A stretch of 64,000 nt of DNA from Marivita cryptomonadis. GTDB lineage: Bacteria > Pseudomonadota > Alphaproteobacteria > Rhodobacterales > Rhodobacteraceae. The DNA is taken from contig NZ_JFKD01000002.1 of the NCBI RefSeq assembly GCF_002115725.1, positions 124,001-188,000 on the forward strand, in the 5' to 3' direction. Made by a program: the position numbers and the translations under genes. Below, in pieces: positions 9,290 through 17,852 of the stretch (within the stretch, counting starts at the first letter, position 1; each line of letters opens with the position of its first letter). Below the pieces are notes generated by a model that was not told the DNA's origin, did no database searches, and saw only the letters and a list, made by a program, of their open reading frames with translations.

Positions 9290-10176
9290 CCTTCGGCCTC
9301 GCGCTGTTTTTGTTCGTTGCGTTGGAACAGGATGATCGGGATCACGAGGATCAAGAGCAGGATCACCGCCACTGCCGACGCCACGGGCCAATCTCGATTG
9401 GAGAAAAATTCCTCCCACAGCACCTTGCCGATCATAAGGGTGCCCGATCCGCCCAGCAGGGACGGGATCACGAATTCGCCGATCACCGGAATGAAGACAA
9501 GGAAACAACCTGCGATGATGCCGTTTTTCGACAGTGGGATCGTCACCAGCCAAAATGCGCTCAGGCGGGAACACCCGAGGTCTTCGGCAGCTTCCAGAAG
9601 GCTGTCATCCATCCGTTCCAGCGCCGAATAGATCGGCAGGATCATGAAAGGCAGGTAGGTGTAGACGATGCCGATATAGACGGCGGTGTTGGTGTTCAGG
9701 ATCGTCAGCGGTTCGTTGATAAGGCCGAGCCAGAGCAGGAACTGGTTCAACAGGCCTTCGTTCGACAGGATGCCCATCCATGCGTAGACGCGGATCAGGA
9801 AGCTGGTCCAGAAGGGCAGGATCACCAGCATCAGCAGTGTAGGCCGCCATTCCGGGGCCGCGCGTGCCATGGCATAGGCGATGGGATAGCCGACCAGCAG
9901 TGTTATCACCGTCGAGGTGAGCGCGATCTGAAGCGAGCTGAGATAGGCTTTCCAGTAAAGATCATCGGTGGTCAGGAACCAGAAGTTCTCGAAATCGAGT
10001 GCAGCGAAGAAGGCTTTGAACCCCTCCCACCCGGCAGCGAAATCGAGTTGCGGCATGTAGGGTGGACGCGCCAGAGCCACGTCCGACAGAGAGATTTTCA
10101 GAACGATAACAAACGGGATCAGGAAAAGCGCAACCAGCCAAAGGTACGGCACCGCGATGAGGATGAAGCGGCGCAT
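9286..10176 (-). CDS. potH: Polyamine ABC transporter permease (PotH/PotB type)
   Basis: A 296-residue inner-membrane permease with six helices and a large periplasmic loop between helices 1 and 2 (about residues 35-75). The EAA motif is LLEAAEDLGCSRLSAFWLVTIP. It pairs with the PotI-type subunit encoded immediately downstream and starts three bases after the ATPase stop codon. Spermidine/putrescine uptake is inferred from family resemblance plus the adjoining PotF-like binding protein, oxidase and aminotransferase genes. Confidence 0.92.
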   Translation of the reverse strand: MRRFILIAVPYLWLVALFLIPFVIVLKISLSDVALARPPYMPQLDFAAGWEGFKAFFAALDFENFWFLTTDDLYWKAYLSSLQIALTSTVITLLVGYPIAYAMARAAPEWRPTLLMLVILPFWTSFLIRVYAWMGILSNEGLLNQFLLWLGLINEPLTILNTNTAVYIGIVYTYLPFMILPIYSALERMDDSLLEAAEDLGCSRLSAFWLVTIPLSKNGIIAGCFLVFIPVIGEFVIPSLLGGSGTLMIGKVLWEEFFSNRDWPVASAVAVILLLILVIPIILFQRNEQKQREAEG

Positions 10177-10179
10177 CCC

Positions 10180-11304
10180 CTAGCGCTCCAGCAGGACACC
10201 GGCGGTGTCTGTCCAGCTGATCCAGACCGGATCTTCCCATGTGATCTGACGACGTGACAGTCGGCGGGTGTTTGCGGTCTGCGCCTTGATGACATGGCCG
10301 GTGGGCAATTCAACGTGATATGTTGAGATGTTACCAAGATAGGCGATATCGAGTACTTTGCCCTGCACTTTGTTCGCGGCGTCCTGCGGTTCTTCTGTGC
10401 TGATCGCGACCTTTTCGGGGCGGATGGCAAAGTGGATTTCCTGCCCGGCATCAAATTTCGTGGCCGTTGTCCCGATGATGTCAGGCTGGCCTTCGGCCCA
10501 TTGCGTCGCAACCTTTTCGCCATTGGGCTTGGCCCGGCCTGAGATGATGTTCACGTCGCCGATGAAATCCGCCACATAGACGGAATTCGGTGCTTCGTAT
10601 ATTTGCGCTGGGGTGGCGACCTGAATGATCTGGCCTTCGTCCATCACGGCGACGCGGCTTGCGACGGTCATCGCCTCTTCCTGATCATGGGTCACGATCA
10701 CAAAGGTGGTGCCGGTTTTTTCCTGGATGTCCATCAGCTCGAACTGGGTGTCTTGGCGCAGTTTCTTGTCAAGCGCGCCGAGTGGTTCATCGAGCAGAAG
10801 CAATTTCGGAGCTTTGGCCAAGGAGCGGGCAAGCGCCACGCGCTGCCTTTGACCGCCGGAAATCTGGTGGGGTTTGCGTTTCGCGAATTTGCTCAGACGG
10901 GTGAGGCGCAGCATCTCTTCGACGCGCGCCGTGATCGCGTCCTTGTCTTTGCCTTCGCGCTTGAGGCCGAAGGCGATGTTTTCCCAGACCGACAAATGCG
11001 GAAACAGGGCGTATGACTGGAACATCATGTTCACCGCACGCTTGTTCGGTGGGATCTTAGCCATGTCCTGACCCGCGATGAAAATCTGTCCTTGGGTCGG
11101 TGCCTCGAACCCTGCAAGCATCCGCATCATGGTGGTTTTGCCGCACCCCGAGGGTCCGAGCAGGGCAAAGAACTCTTTGGCGAAGATATCCTGCGTGAGA
11201 TTGTCAATTGCGACGAAGTCACCGAAGCGCTTGGTGACGTTCTTGAATTGGATAAGCGGCTTTTCGTTGGGGTCTTCCCACGGGGCGAAAACGGTTTGCG
11301 ACAC
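10180..11304 (-). CDS. potG: Polyamine ABC transporter ATP-binding protein (PotG/PotA type)
   Basis: Energises the putrescine/spermidine importer from the cytoplasmic face. The 374-residue protein has Walker A GPSGCGKTT, Q-loop FQSYALFPHLSV, signature ISGGQRQRVALARSLA, Walker B LLLLDEPLGALD and H-loop VIVTHDQEEAM. A C-terminal TOBE-type regulatory domain occupies about residues 240-374. I prefer the GTG at 11304, which has GGAGG eight bases upstream; a GTG three codons earlier would directly abut that site. It sits between potF and potH in the operon. Confidence 0.93.
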   Translation of the reverse strand: MSQTVFAPWEDPNEKPLIQFKNVTKRFGDFVAIDNLTQDIFAKEFFALLGPSGCGKTTMMRMLAGFEAPTQGQIFIAGQDMAKIPPNKRAVNMMFQSYALFPHLSVWENIAFGLKREGKDKDAITARVEEMLRLTRLSKFAKRKPHQISGGQRQRVALARSLAKAPKLLLLDEPLGALDKKLRQDTQFELMDIQEKTGTTFVIVTHDQEEAMTVASRVAVMDEGQIIQVATPAQIYEAPNSVYVADFIGDVNIISGRAKPNGEKVATQWAEGQPDIIGTTATKFDAGQEIHFAIRPEKVAISTEEPQDAANKVQGKVLDIAYLGNISTYHVELPTGHVIKAQTANTRRLSRRQITWEDPVWISWTDTAGVLLER

Positions 11305-11372
11305 TTGAGGCACCTCCGAGCCAAGACACTATCCGGCGGGAGAACCCCGCCGGATATTTAAAGCGCTTCGGA

Positions 11373-12458
11373 TCAGGTACCCGACTTGACCTTGGTCCAC
11401 ATCCGCGTCAGCGACCGCTGTTCGCGCGGCGGGAAGGGTGTCACGGTATACAGCTTTTCGAGCGTGGCCTCGTCCGGGTAGATTGCGGTATCGCCGATCA
11501 CATCCTCTACCAGGAAGTCTTTGGAGGCTGCGTTGCCATTGGCGTAGTACACATAGTTCGATGCCGCTGCCATGTTCTGCGCGTCCATGATGAAGTTCAG
11601 GAACGTGTGCGCAGCCTCTGGATTCGGGGCATCAACGGGGATCGCCATTTGGTCGAACCACATCAGAGCCCCTTCGACCGGAGCGTTATAGGCGACTTCG
11701 ACGCCATTGTCGGCTTCGGCGGCACGGTCCCGCGCCTGAAGGATGTCACCGGACCAGCCAAAGGCCACGCAGATGTCACCGTTTGCCAGTGCGTTGATGT
11801 ATTCGGAGCTGTGGAATTTCTGAATATAGGGGCGAACCGCCATCAGAACTTCTTCGGCTGCAGCCAGCGCTTCATCATCCTTACGATCCGGATCGAGACC
11901 TGCATAGGTCAAAGCGGCAGGAATCATTTCCGTCGGAGCGTCAAGGAAATGCACGCCGCAAGAGGCGAGCTTTTCCATGTTCTCTGGGTTGAAGACGAGG
12001 TCGAGCGAGGTGATCGGCGCGTCGGCACCCAAAACTTCGGTCACCTTGCCGGTGTTCACACCGATTCCAGTGGTGCCCCACATGTAGTTGATCGAGTATT
12101 CGTTGCCGGGATCGTATTGCGCTGTGCGCTTTTCGATCACGTCCCACATGTTGTCTTTGTTCGACAGTTTCGACATGTCGAGTTTCTGGAACGCGCCCGC
12201 TTGGATCTGGCGTTGCAAGAACGTGCCTGTCGGTACCACGACATCATAGCCCGACCCGCCGGCCAGCATCTTGGTTTCGAGCAGTTCGTTGCTGTCGAAC
12301 ACGTCGTAGATCAGGTCGATCCCGGTTTCTTCTTCGAACTTGGTGAGCAGCTCTTCGTCGATGTAGTCAGACCAGTTGTAGACGCGCACTTCCTCGGCCG
12401 TTGCGAGTGAAGCCATAAGTGCGGCACCTGCGGTCATGGTCAGCAGATGGGTTTTCAT
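11373..12458 (-). CDS. potF: Polyamine-binding periplasmic protein (PotF/PotD type)
   Basis: Solute-binding protein of 361 residues with a cleavable signal peptide (MKTHLLTMTAGAALMASLATA). The mature start EEVRVYNWSDYIDEELLTKF is the hallmark of PotF/PotD. Conserved ligand-pocket sequences follow (WGTTGIGVN, FGWSGDILQAR, WFDQMAIP). The ATG at 12458 has GGGAGA upstream; reading further upstream would run antisense through the GntR gene and is not real. It is the first gene of the operon, and a 12-bp palindrome lies 48-59 bases upstream of the start. Confidence 0.95.
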   Translation of the reverse strand: MKTHLLTMTAGAALMASLATAEEVRVYNWSDYIDEELLTKFEEETGIDLIYDVFDSNELLETKMLAGGSGYDVVVPTGTFLQRQIQAGAFQKLDMSKLSNKDNMWDVIEKRTAQYDPGNEYSINYMWGTTGIGVNTGKVTEVLGADAPITSLDLVFNPENMEKLASCGVHFLDAPTEMIPAALTYAGLDPDRKDDEALAAAEEVLMAVRPYIQKFHSSEYINALANGDICVAFGWSGDILQARDRAAEADNGVEVAYNAPVEGALMWFDQMAIPVDAPNPEAAHTFLNFIMDAQNMAAASNYVYYANGNAASKDFLVEDVIGDTAIYPDEATLEKLYTVTPFPPREQRSLTRMWTKVKSGT

Positions 12459-12505
12459 GAAAGTCTCCCGTTGATCCCAGGGCACTTCCGGCCCTGTGGA
12501 TTTGA

Positions 12506-12517
12506 ATTTGATCAAAT
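12506..12517. promoter_or_regulatory. Palindromic operator candidate, ATTTGATCAAAT, upstream of potF
   Basis: Perfect 12-bp palindrome in the 179-base divergent gap between potF and the GntR gene. An 11-of-12 copy lies upstream of the aminotransferase gene at 13328. Its form resembles operators of FCD-type GntR regulators. On the minus strand a possible promoter for potF (TTGCCA, 17 bases, TCAAAT) would place the palindrome over the -10 region. Regulation by the adjacent GntR protein is inferred. Confidence 0.5.
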
Positions 12518-12637
12518 CTTGCCGGGTCTGGCAATACTCCAGATGTTTCCACTTCCGTTTGGAACGTGCAAGATGACTTGTCAGAGGCAGGTAATCAGGC
12601 ATTCTGCCCAAACGTGCAGCAGTTCGTAAGGAAAGAG

Positions 12638-13309
12638 ATGGCCGGACAGATTTCTTTGAAACCAATGGCCGAGCCGGTCCGCTTGCCCGCGCATGAGCTG
12701 GTGTATCGCCAATTGCGCGATCAGATTCTGTTCGGAGAATTCGAGCCCGGCCAACCTGTGACGATTCAGGGTTTGACCGAAGCTTTGGGTGTCGGAATGA
12801 CCCCTGTGCGCGAGGCTTTGCGCCGTTTGACAGCCGAAGGGGCGCTTGAATTTCTGGGCAACCGCCGAATCGCAGTCCCCGTTCTGGATGCGCAGGCGAT
12901 CGAAGAACTGAGCATTGCGCGTAAGGCGTTGGAGCCTGAACTTGCCCGGAGGGCGGCGTATCGCGCGACACCACACGATGTGGTGCGGCTGGTGGAGATC
13001 GACCAGCGTCTGGATGCCGCGATCCGGCGCGGAGATGTTCAGCGCTACCTTGTCGAGAACCACAGCTTTCACGCCGATCTGAACGCTTTGGCGCAAGCGC
13101 CGATCCTGACCGAGATGGTGGATCGGCTTTGGTTGCGCTTTGGTCCATCGCTGCGAGTGGTCTGCGGGCAATTCGGAACGCGCAACCTTCCAGACCGTCA
13201 CAAGGATGTGTTGGCTGCCCTAGGGTCAAACGATGGTGAAGCGGCGGCAGATGCGATGGTGGGGGATGTGGCGCAGGGCATGGAACAAATCCGTCAGGGA
13301 CTCATCTGA
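12638..13309 (+). CDS. GntR family transcriptional regulator, FCD domain, of the polyamine module
   Basis: A 223-residue DNA-binding protein. The N-terminal winged helix-turn-helix (about residues 15-80) contains YRQLRDQILFGEFEPGQPV and GMTPVREALRRL, characteristic of GntR. The rest is an all-helical FCD ligand domain, where His and Asp/Glu residues usually hold a metal and an organic acid. I start it at the ATG at 12638, preceded by AAGGAAAGAG. It lies divergent from the potF operon and 65 bases upstream of the SpuC-type aminotransferase, so it most likely controls both; the effector is unknown. Confidence 0.88.
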   Translation: MAGQISLKPMAEPVRLPAHELVYRQLRDQILFGEFEPGQPVTIQGLTEALGVGMTPVREALRRLTAEGALEFLGNRRIAVPVLDAQAIEELSIARKALEPELARRAAYRATPHDVVRLVEIDQRLDAAIRRGDVQRYLVENHSFHADLNALAQAPILTEMVDRLWLRFGPSLRVVCGQFGTRNLPDRHKDVLAALGSNDGEAAADAMVGDVAQGMEQIRQGLI

Positions 13310-13327
13310 TTCGATTGACTTGAAATA

Positions 13328-13339
13328 ATTTGATCATAT
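13328..13339. promoter_or_regulatory. Second copy of the operator candidate, upstream of the aminotransferase
   Basis: ATTTGATCATAT, 11 of 12 bases identical to the potF palindrome. It overlaps the spacer of a possible promoter (TTGACT at 13315, 16 bases, TATTTT at 13337) in front of the SpuC-type gene, a position suited to repression. Binding by the adjacent GntR regulator is an inference from the shared sequence. Confidence 0.45.
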
Positions 13340-13374
13340 TTTGGCAGCAACCTTCTGGAAAAGGATTTGCTTCC

Positions 13375-14778
13375 ATGGTCACCATCACCAACCACATGCC
13401 CACGGCAGAATTGCAGGCCCTCGATGCGGCGCACCACATGCACCCTTTCACACATGGTTCTGGACTGGCCGCAAAAGGCGCGCGGGTCATCACGAGGGCG
13501 GATGGTGTTTGGCTGACTGACAGTGACGGGCACCGCATTCTGGATGCGATGGCGGGTCTCTGGTGCGTGAATATTGGCTATGGTCGCAAGGAACTTGCGC
13601 AGGCTGCAGCACGACAGATGGAAGAGCTGCCCTATTACAACACCTTCTTCCAAACGACGCATGTGCCGGCGATCGCGTTGGCGCAGAAACTGGCTGAACT
13701 GGCGCCCGAGGGGTTCAATCAGGTCTTTTTCGCAGGTTCCGGTTCCGAAGCGAACGACACCAATCTGCGGCTTGTGCGCACCTATTGGGCGGAGAAGGGC
13801 CAGCCTGAGAAGAATATCGTGATCTCGCGTTGGAATGCCTATCACGGCTCGTCCGTAGGCTCTGGCTCGCTGGGGGGTATGAAGGGCATGCACATGCAGG
13901 GCGGCATGCCTATTCCGAACATTCACCATATCGACCAGCCAAACTGGTGGTCCGAAGGCGGTGACATGACACCCGAGGAATTCGGGTTAGAGCGAGCGCG
14001 TCAGCTTGAGGCAGCCATCGAGGAACTTGGACCGGAACGGGTTGCCGCCTTCATCGCAGAGCCGGTGCAGGGCGCAGGTGGCGTGATCGTGCCGCCCGAG
14101 ACCTACTGGCCCGAGATTCAGCGCATCGTCGATAAGTACGGGATCCTGTTAATCGCGGATGAGGTGATCTGTGGATTCGGCCGAACCGGCAACTGGTTCG
14201 GCAGCCAGACCATGAACATCCGCCCGCACATCATGACCATCGCGAAGGGTCTGTCCTCGGGGTATCAGCCCATCGGCGGGTCGCTGATTTGTGACGAGGT
14301 GGCCGAGGTCATCAACAATGTCGAGTTCAACCACGGCTACACCTATTCGGGTCATCCAGTTGCCTGCGCCGTGGCGTTGGAAAACCTGCGTATCCTTGAT
14401 GAAGAAGGCATCGTGACCCGCGTGCGGGAGCAAACCGGGCCTTATCTGAAGGAAAAGTTCCAGAGCCTGGCAGAGCATCCGCTGGTGGGCGAAGCCAAGA
14501 TCATCGGCATGATGGGGTCGATTGCCCTGACGCCGGACAAGGCGTCGCGCGCGGCGTTCGAGGCCGAAGCCGGAACTGTCGGGTTCGTGTGTCGGGAACG
14601 CTGCTTTGCCAACAACCTGATCATGCGCCATGTCGGTGACCGGATGATCATTTCACCGTCTCTGGTGATTTCGCACGAAGAGATCGACACGTTGATCGCG
14701 CGCGCGTGGACGTCGCTGGACGAATGCCACGCCAAGCTCAAGGAAGATGGGCTGATGAAAGCGCGCGTGGCGAGCTAG
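13375..14778 (+). CDS. Class III aminotransferase, putrescine-pyruvate aminotransferase-like (SpuC)
   Basis: PLP-dependent transaminase of 467 residues. Seen in the sequence: GSGSEANDTNLRL (phosphate-binding region), LLIADEVICGFGRTG (Asp contacting the pyridine nitrogen) and the Schiff-base lysine K291 in TIAKGLSSGYQP. SpuC-type enzymes convert putrescine to 4-aminobutanal with pyruvate as acceptor; the assignment rests on overall resemblance and on the adjacent polyamine transporter. Taurine- or beta-alanine-pyruvate aminotransferases are the main alternatives. The ATG at 13375 has AAGGA upstream; a later ATG at 13396 lacks one. Confidence 0.85.
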   Translation: MVTITNHMPTAELQALDAAHHMHPFTHGSGLAAKGARVITRADGVWLTDSDGHRILDAMAGLWCVNIGYGRKELAQAAARQMEELPYYNTFFQTTHVPAIALAQKLAELAPEGFNQVFFAGSGSEANDTNLRLVRTYWAEKGQPEKNIVISRWNAYHGSSVGSGSLGGMKGMHMQGGMPIPNIHHIDQPNWWSEGGDMTPEEFGLERARQLEAAIEELGPERVAAFIAEPVQGAGGVIVPPETYWPEIQRIVDKYGILLIADEVICGFGRTGNWFGSQTMNIRPHIMTIAKGLSSGYQPIGGSLICDEVAEVINNVEFNHGYTYSGHPVACAVALENLRILDEEGIVTRVREQTGPYLKEKFQSLAEHPLVGEAKIIGMMGSIALTPDKASRAAFEAEAGTVGFVCRERCFANNLIMRHVGDRMIISPSLVISHEEIDTLIARAWTSLDECHAKLKEDGLMKARVAS

Positions 14779-14801
14779 GACGCTAAAGCATTCATGGTTT
14801 C

Positions 14802-14827
14802 GCTGAAATGCATTGACGCATTTCAGC
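14802..14827. terminator. Hairpin between convergent genes (aminotransferase and FadR-like regulator)
   Basis: Perfect 10-bp stem GCTGAAATGC/GCATTTCAGC with a 6-base loop. It begins 23 bases after the aminotransferase stop and overlaps the stop codon of the convergent regulator gene. No long T-run follows on either side, so termination strength is uncertain, but placement between convergent genes suggests a shared bidirectional terminator. Confidence 0.55.
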
Positions 14828-15593
14828 CCTTCGCCAGCGTGTGCTCGTATCGTTGCCGCGCTACGGCTTCATGCGCCTCTGCCTTGCGGTTGTCCGCGAG
14901 GCACGATTCCACATAGGTCAGATGATCCACCACAGCCTTGCGGGCTGCTTCGGGTTCCCGCGCCTGCAGCGCATCGTTGATCGCCCGGTGCTGGTCGAGC
15001 AGCGTTGCGCGGGTCGTGCGTTGGCGGAACATGATCTGACGGTTGTAGAACACGCCTTCGCGCAGAAGCTGGTACATCGATCGCATCATGTGAAGCATGA
15101 TAACGTTGTGGCTGGCTTCGATGATCGACAGATGAAACTCTGCATCAAGGGCGGCTTCATCGCCGGGATTGCGTTTTTGGTGGGCGGCTTCCATGCGCTC
15201 GAACACAGTGTTGATGACCTTGAGGTCCGTGTCTGACGCCAAGCGTGCGGCGCGTTCGGCAGCAAGACCTTCCATGTCGCGGCGAAACGACAAGTAGTCG
15301 AACACCGCTTCGTCATGGTTGGCAAACAATTGGATCAGTGCATCCGAGAATGCCGATCCAAGGACATCTGCCACGTAGACACCGGCCCCTGCGCGACTGC
15401 TCAGCAAACCGCGCTCGGACAAATCAGCGATGGATTCCCGCAGGGACGGGCGCGAGACATTCAGTCGTTCCGCAAGTTCGCGCTCCGACGGCAAACGTTC
15501 GCCAGGCCGCAGAATGCCTTGCAGGATCAGCTTTTCAATCTGGCGGGTGACCGAGGTGGACAGCTTTTCTGGGGTGACTGGTTGAAAAGGCAT
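14823..15593 (-). CDS. FadR/PdhR-type GntR family regulator
   Basis: A 256-residue regulator: winged helix-turn-helix at about residues 10-80 (LRPGERLPSERELAERLNVSRPSLRESI), then an FCD domain with candidate ligands in ALDAEFHLSIIEASHN. The sequence is closest to the PdhR/LldR branch, which senses carboxylates such as pyruvate or lactate; the ligand here is not known. No metabolic gene is coupled to it: a convergent hairpin separates it from the aminotransferase, and moaE lies behind it in the same direction. An inverted repeat starting 20 bases upstream of its ATG suggests autoregulation. Confidence 0.85.
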   Translation of the reverse strand: MPFQPVTPEKLSTSVTRQIEKLILQGILRPGERLPSERELAERLNVSRPSLRESIADLSERGLLSSRAGAGVYVADVLGSAFSDALIQLFANHDEAVFDYLSFRRDMEGLAAERAARLASDTDLKVINTVFERMEAAHQKRNPGDEAALDAEFHLSIIEASHNVIMLHMMRSMYQLLREGVFYNRQIMFRQRTTRATLLDQHRAINDALQAREPEAARKAVVDHLTYVESCLADNRKAEAHEAVARQRYEHTLAKG

Positions 15594-15613
15594 GGTGCTC
15601 GTGACTGGTTGAA
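15574..15613. repeat. 13-bp direct repeat at the start of the FadR-like gene
   Basis: GTGACTGGTTGAA occurs at 15574-15586, inside the first codons of the regulator, and again exactly at 15601-15613 in its upstream region, a period of 27 bases. The second copy runs into the inverted repeat at 15613-15635. It may be a remnant of a small duplication or part of the binding site array. Confidence 0.5.
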
Positions 15614-15635
15614 TTGGTCAAATCATATGACCGAT
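15613..15635. promoter_or_regulatory. Operator candidate of the FadR-like regulator
   Basis: Inverted repeat ATTGGTC-N9-GACCGAT (6 of 7 arm positions pair) 20 bases upstream of the regulator start. The TGGTC...GACC core resembles the TGGT...ACCA operators of the FadR/PdhR subgroup, consistent with autoregulation of the gene at 14823-15593. The moaE stop lies at 15652, so the site is also just outside that gene. Confidence 0.5.
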
Positions 15636-15651
15636 CATGCCATCAAACAAG

Positions 15652-16098
15652 CTACCACCGCGAGAGCGCGTTCTCGTCTTCGTCTTTCGCGGCCACCCAA
15701 TTGGTCTCGCCGGTCGTTGCGTGTTCTTTCTTCCAGAACGGCGCACGGGACTTGAGGTAGTCCATCAGGTATTCCGCCGCTTCGAACGCGTCCTTGCGAT
15801 GCGGTGCTGCGGTGGCAACCATCATGATCTTTTCGCCCGGCTCCATCCGTCCATAACGGTGGATCACGAGAACGTCGCCCAAGGACCACCGTGTCACCGC
15901 TTCGGCAGCTATCGTTTCTAGCGCTTTTTGGGTCATGCCGGGGTAATGTTCGATCTCCATGGTATCCAGCCCGCCATTGCCGAAATCCCGCACCACGCCC
16001 GTGAAGGTGACGATCGCGCCTATATCGTGGCGACCATTTGCAAAGGCTTCCGCCTCTGCTCCAAAATCGAACGGGGCCTCTTGGACGACGATTCGCAT
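15652..16098 (-). CDS. moaE: Molybdopterin synthase catalytic subunit
   Basis: Large subunit of molybdopterin synthase, which inserts two sulfurs carried by MoaD into precursor Z to form molybdopterin. The 148 residues show the family sequences FTGVVRDF, LEIEHY-like MEIEHYPGM, VIHRYGRMEPGEKIMMV and the catalytic-lysine region RAPFWKKEH. The moaE start overlaps the moaD stop by one base (TGATG), so both subunits should be made in balance. Confidence 0.96.
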   Translation of the reverse strand: MRIVVQEAPFDFGAEAEAFANGRHDIGAIVTFTGVVRDFGNGGLDTMEIEHYPGMTQKALETIAAEAVTRWSLGDVLVIHRYGRMEPGEKIMMVATAAPHRKDAFEAAEYLMDYLKSRAPFWKKEHATTGETNWVAAKDEDENALSRW

Positions 16099-16343
16099 CA
16101 GCCGCCCGTCATTGGTGGAAAGAACGCCACTTCCCGTGCGCCTTTGATCGACGCGTCAAAGTCGGTGAGCTCCTGATCAACAGCAACTCGCAACGCGCTC
16201 AGGTCGGAAAAAGCGAGATCATAGCGGTCTTCGCGGGCGCGGAGTTCCGCCACAAGATCCGACACGGTTTCCGCATCCGTGGTCACGGTCTCCTTGGGCA
16301 ATCCAATCCGTTCCCGGACCCAAGCGAAGTACAACACGTCCAT
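16098..16343 (-). CDS. moaD: Molybdopterin synthase sulfur carrier subunit
   Basis: An 81-residue ubiquitin-fold protein ending in the required Gly-Gly (FFPPMTGG), which is thiocarboxylated to donate sulfur to molybdopterin. It begins MDVLYFAWVRERIG, as is typical of MoaD. It lies four bases downstream of pgsA and overlaps moaE. The pgsA-moaD-moaE order is common in alphaproteobacteria. Confidence 0.95.
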   Translation of the reverse strand: MDVLYFAWVRERIGLPKETVTTDAETVSDLVAELRAREDRYDLAFSDLSALRVAVDQELTDFDASIKGAREVAFFPPMTGG

Positions 16344-16347
16344 CTGG

Positions 16348-17007
16348 TCAATCCTTCAAAAACGGCGCGGCCTTGCGGAAGTAATCCCAGCCGGTGATCA
16401 GGGTAAGGAATGCCGCGAGCCATAGCAGCACGATACCTGCATTTCCCGTCCAGACCATTCCGGCATGTTTCCACCAAAGACCGTGCAAGTCTTCAATATC
16501 GCCCATCATCACACCTTGAACTATCTCGGGGCTCATGCCCATGGCAGACATACCAAGGTAGTGCTCAAAGACGCCCTGTGCGAACAGGATTGCTATGGCG
16601 ACCATCTGGAGTGTGGTTTTCCACTTGGCCAGCGGCGTCACTTTCAGTGTGCCTGCCGTGTCCCCCAGAAATTCGCGTAAGCCCGAGACAAAGACTTCGC
16701 GGAATAGGATGAAGGTCGCGGGCAATACCAGCCACGGCGACATTGATGAATAGCCCACGATGACCATAAGGGCGATCACAACCATCGCCTTGTCGGCAAT
16801 CGGATCGAGCATCGCACCCAGTTTACTTTCCTGCTTCCAGGCGCGGGCGAGGTAGCCGTCGAACCAGTCTGTTATGGCGGCAAGGACAAACAGGATCAGA
16901 GCAAACCAATCTGCAGCGGGGCGCGAGAAGTAGAGGAACATGAGGGCCACTCCCGGCGCTGCCAGAAGGCGCAAGACAGTCAAGATATTTGGCACCGTCA
17001 TCGTCAT
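16348..17007 (-). CDS. pgsA: CDP-diacylglycerol-glycerol-3-phosphate 3-phosphatidyltransferase
   Basis: Inner-membrane enzyme that makes phosphatidylglycerophosphate, the first committed step to phosphatidylglycerol. The CDP-alcohol phosphotransferase motif is complete: D50-G51-x2-A54-R55-x8-G64-x3-D68-x3-D72. The 219 residues include about six hydrophobic segments. Between residues 145 and 185 lies an insert rich in Met and Gly (YLGMSAMGMSPEIVQG) that makes it longer than the roughly 180-residue E. coli protein. It is the first gene of pgsA-moaD-moaE; the 89-base gap to recO probably holds its promoter. Confidence 0.93.
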   Translation of the reverse strand: MTMTVPNILTVLRLLAAPGVALMFLYFSRPAADWFALILFVLAAITDWFDGYLARAWKQESKLGAMLDPIADKAMVVIALMVIVGYSSMSPWLVLPATFILFREVFVSGLREFLGDTAGTLKVTPLAKWKTTLQMVAIAILFAQGVFEHYLGMSAMGMSPEIVQGVMMGDIEDLHGLWWKHAGMVWTGNAGIVLLWLAAFLTLITGWDYFRKAAPFLKD

Positions 17008-17096
17008 GCCCTTTACCTATCGTGCCTGCGTGTGACTGAAAAGGCGACGTTTTGGTGTTTTCCAAACTTCGCTCATCCTGCGTGAAATGTGACTGT

Positions 17097-17843
17097 TCAA
17101 AAGGCTGTTTTTGGCTCGGTCACTGCGCGGTTCAGCATGTCTATGTACCGTGCCCGCGCTTCGGGCAGCGGTTTGCCCACTTGGCCGGCTGCCAGCTTGT
17201 GTTCGAGGAAATAGCCCGTCAGCCCCAAAGCGTCTGCGATATCGGAAATCTCTGTTGCACCGCCGTCGTGTAGGGCGCTGGGCAAAAGCAGCAACCTGTC
17301 GGCCCAGTCGCCCGCGCCTTTGGCGGACACCGCGCGGCCAGATTTGGGGGAGACATAGATCAGCCCTTCGGTCGCCCCGGTGACGGCACAACAGCTCAGA
17401 TCGAGACCGTACCCCAGATCATCCAACAGCGCGGTTTCCCAGCGCAGATAGGCCAGCGGCCAAAGGTCCGTCTGATCCAACAAGTCTAGCAGGTTCTGCG
17501 TGTGAGCATACAAGACGGGATGTGGTTCACGTTCGGGCAGAACGAATGCCAAAAGTGCCAGCGTGGCGTTCAGACCGGCCAGCGTTGTACGGTTCTGCAT
17601 GGCAATCGCCGCGCGAGAACGTTGGAGTTCCACAGTAAAGCTGCCCAGATGGTCCTCAAGCCGTGCCCGCCATGCCAGATCAAGCTGCGCCCCCGGTTGC
17701 AGGATCGGCGCAACTTTGCGCGACGCACCGCCCCGCACCACGCCCGCGTGACGTCCGCGTTCGGGGGTGAACACGTCGATGATCATTGAACTTTCGCCGT
17801 GTCGGCGGCTGCTCAGAAGGATACCTGTATCGCGCCAATCCAT
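17097..17843 (-). CDS. recO: DNA repair protein RecO
   Basis: Recombination mediator that, with RecR, loads RecA on SSB-covered DNA. The 248-residue protein starts with the OB-fold typical of RecO ([19 protein letters not shown], then [16 protein letters not shown]) and continues with the helical domain containing [23 protein letters not shown]. The four-cysteine zinc site of some RecO proteins is reduced here to two adjacent cysteines (SCCAV). It follows DUF1491 by nine bases in the rnc-era-recO operon. Confidence 0.93.
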   Translation of the reverse strand: MDWRDTGILLSSRRHGESSMIIDVFTPERGRHAGVVRGGASRKVAPILQPGAQLDLAWRARLEDHLGSFTVELQRSRAAIAMQNRTTLAGLNATLALLAFVLPEREPHPVLYAHTQNLLDLLDQTDLWPLAYLRWETALLDDLGYGLDLSCCAVTGATEGLIYVSPKSGRAVSAKGAGDWADRLLLLPSALHDGGATEISDIADALGLTGYFLEHKLAAGQVGKPLPEARARYIDMLNRAVTEPKTAF

Positions 17844-17852
17844 GGGGTGAGG

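Noticed and set aside
12459..13229. Upstream extension of potF by about 250 codons
   Set aside because: It would run antisense through the GntR gene and bury a typical signal peptide; the ATG at 12458 has a ribosome-binding site.
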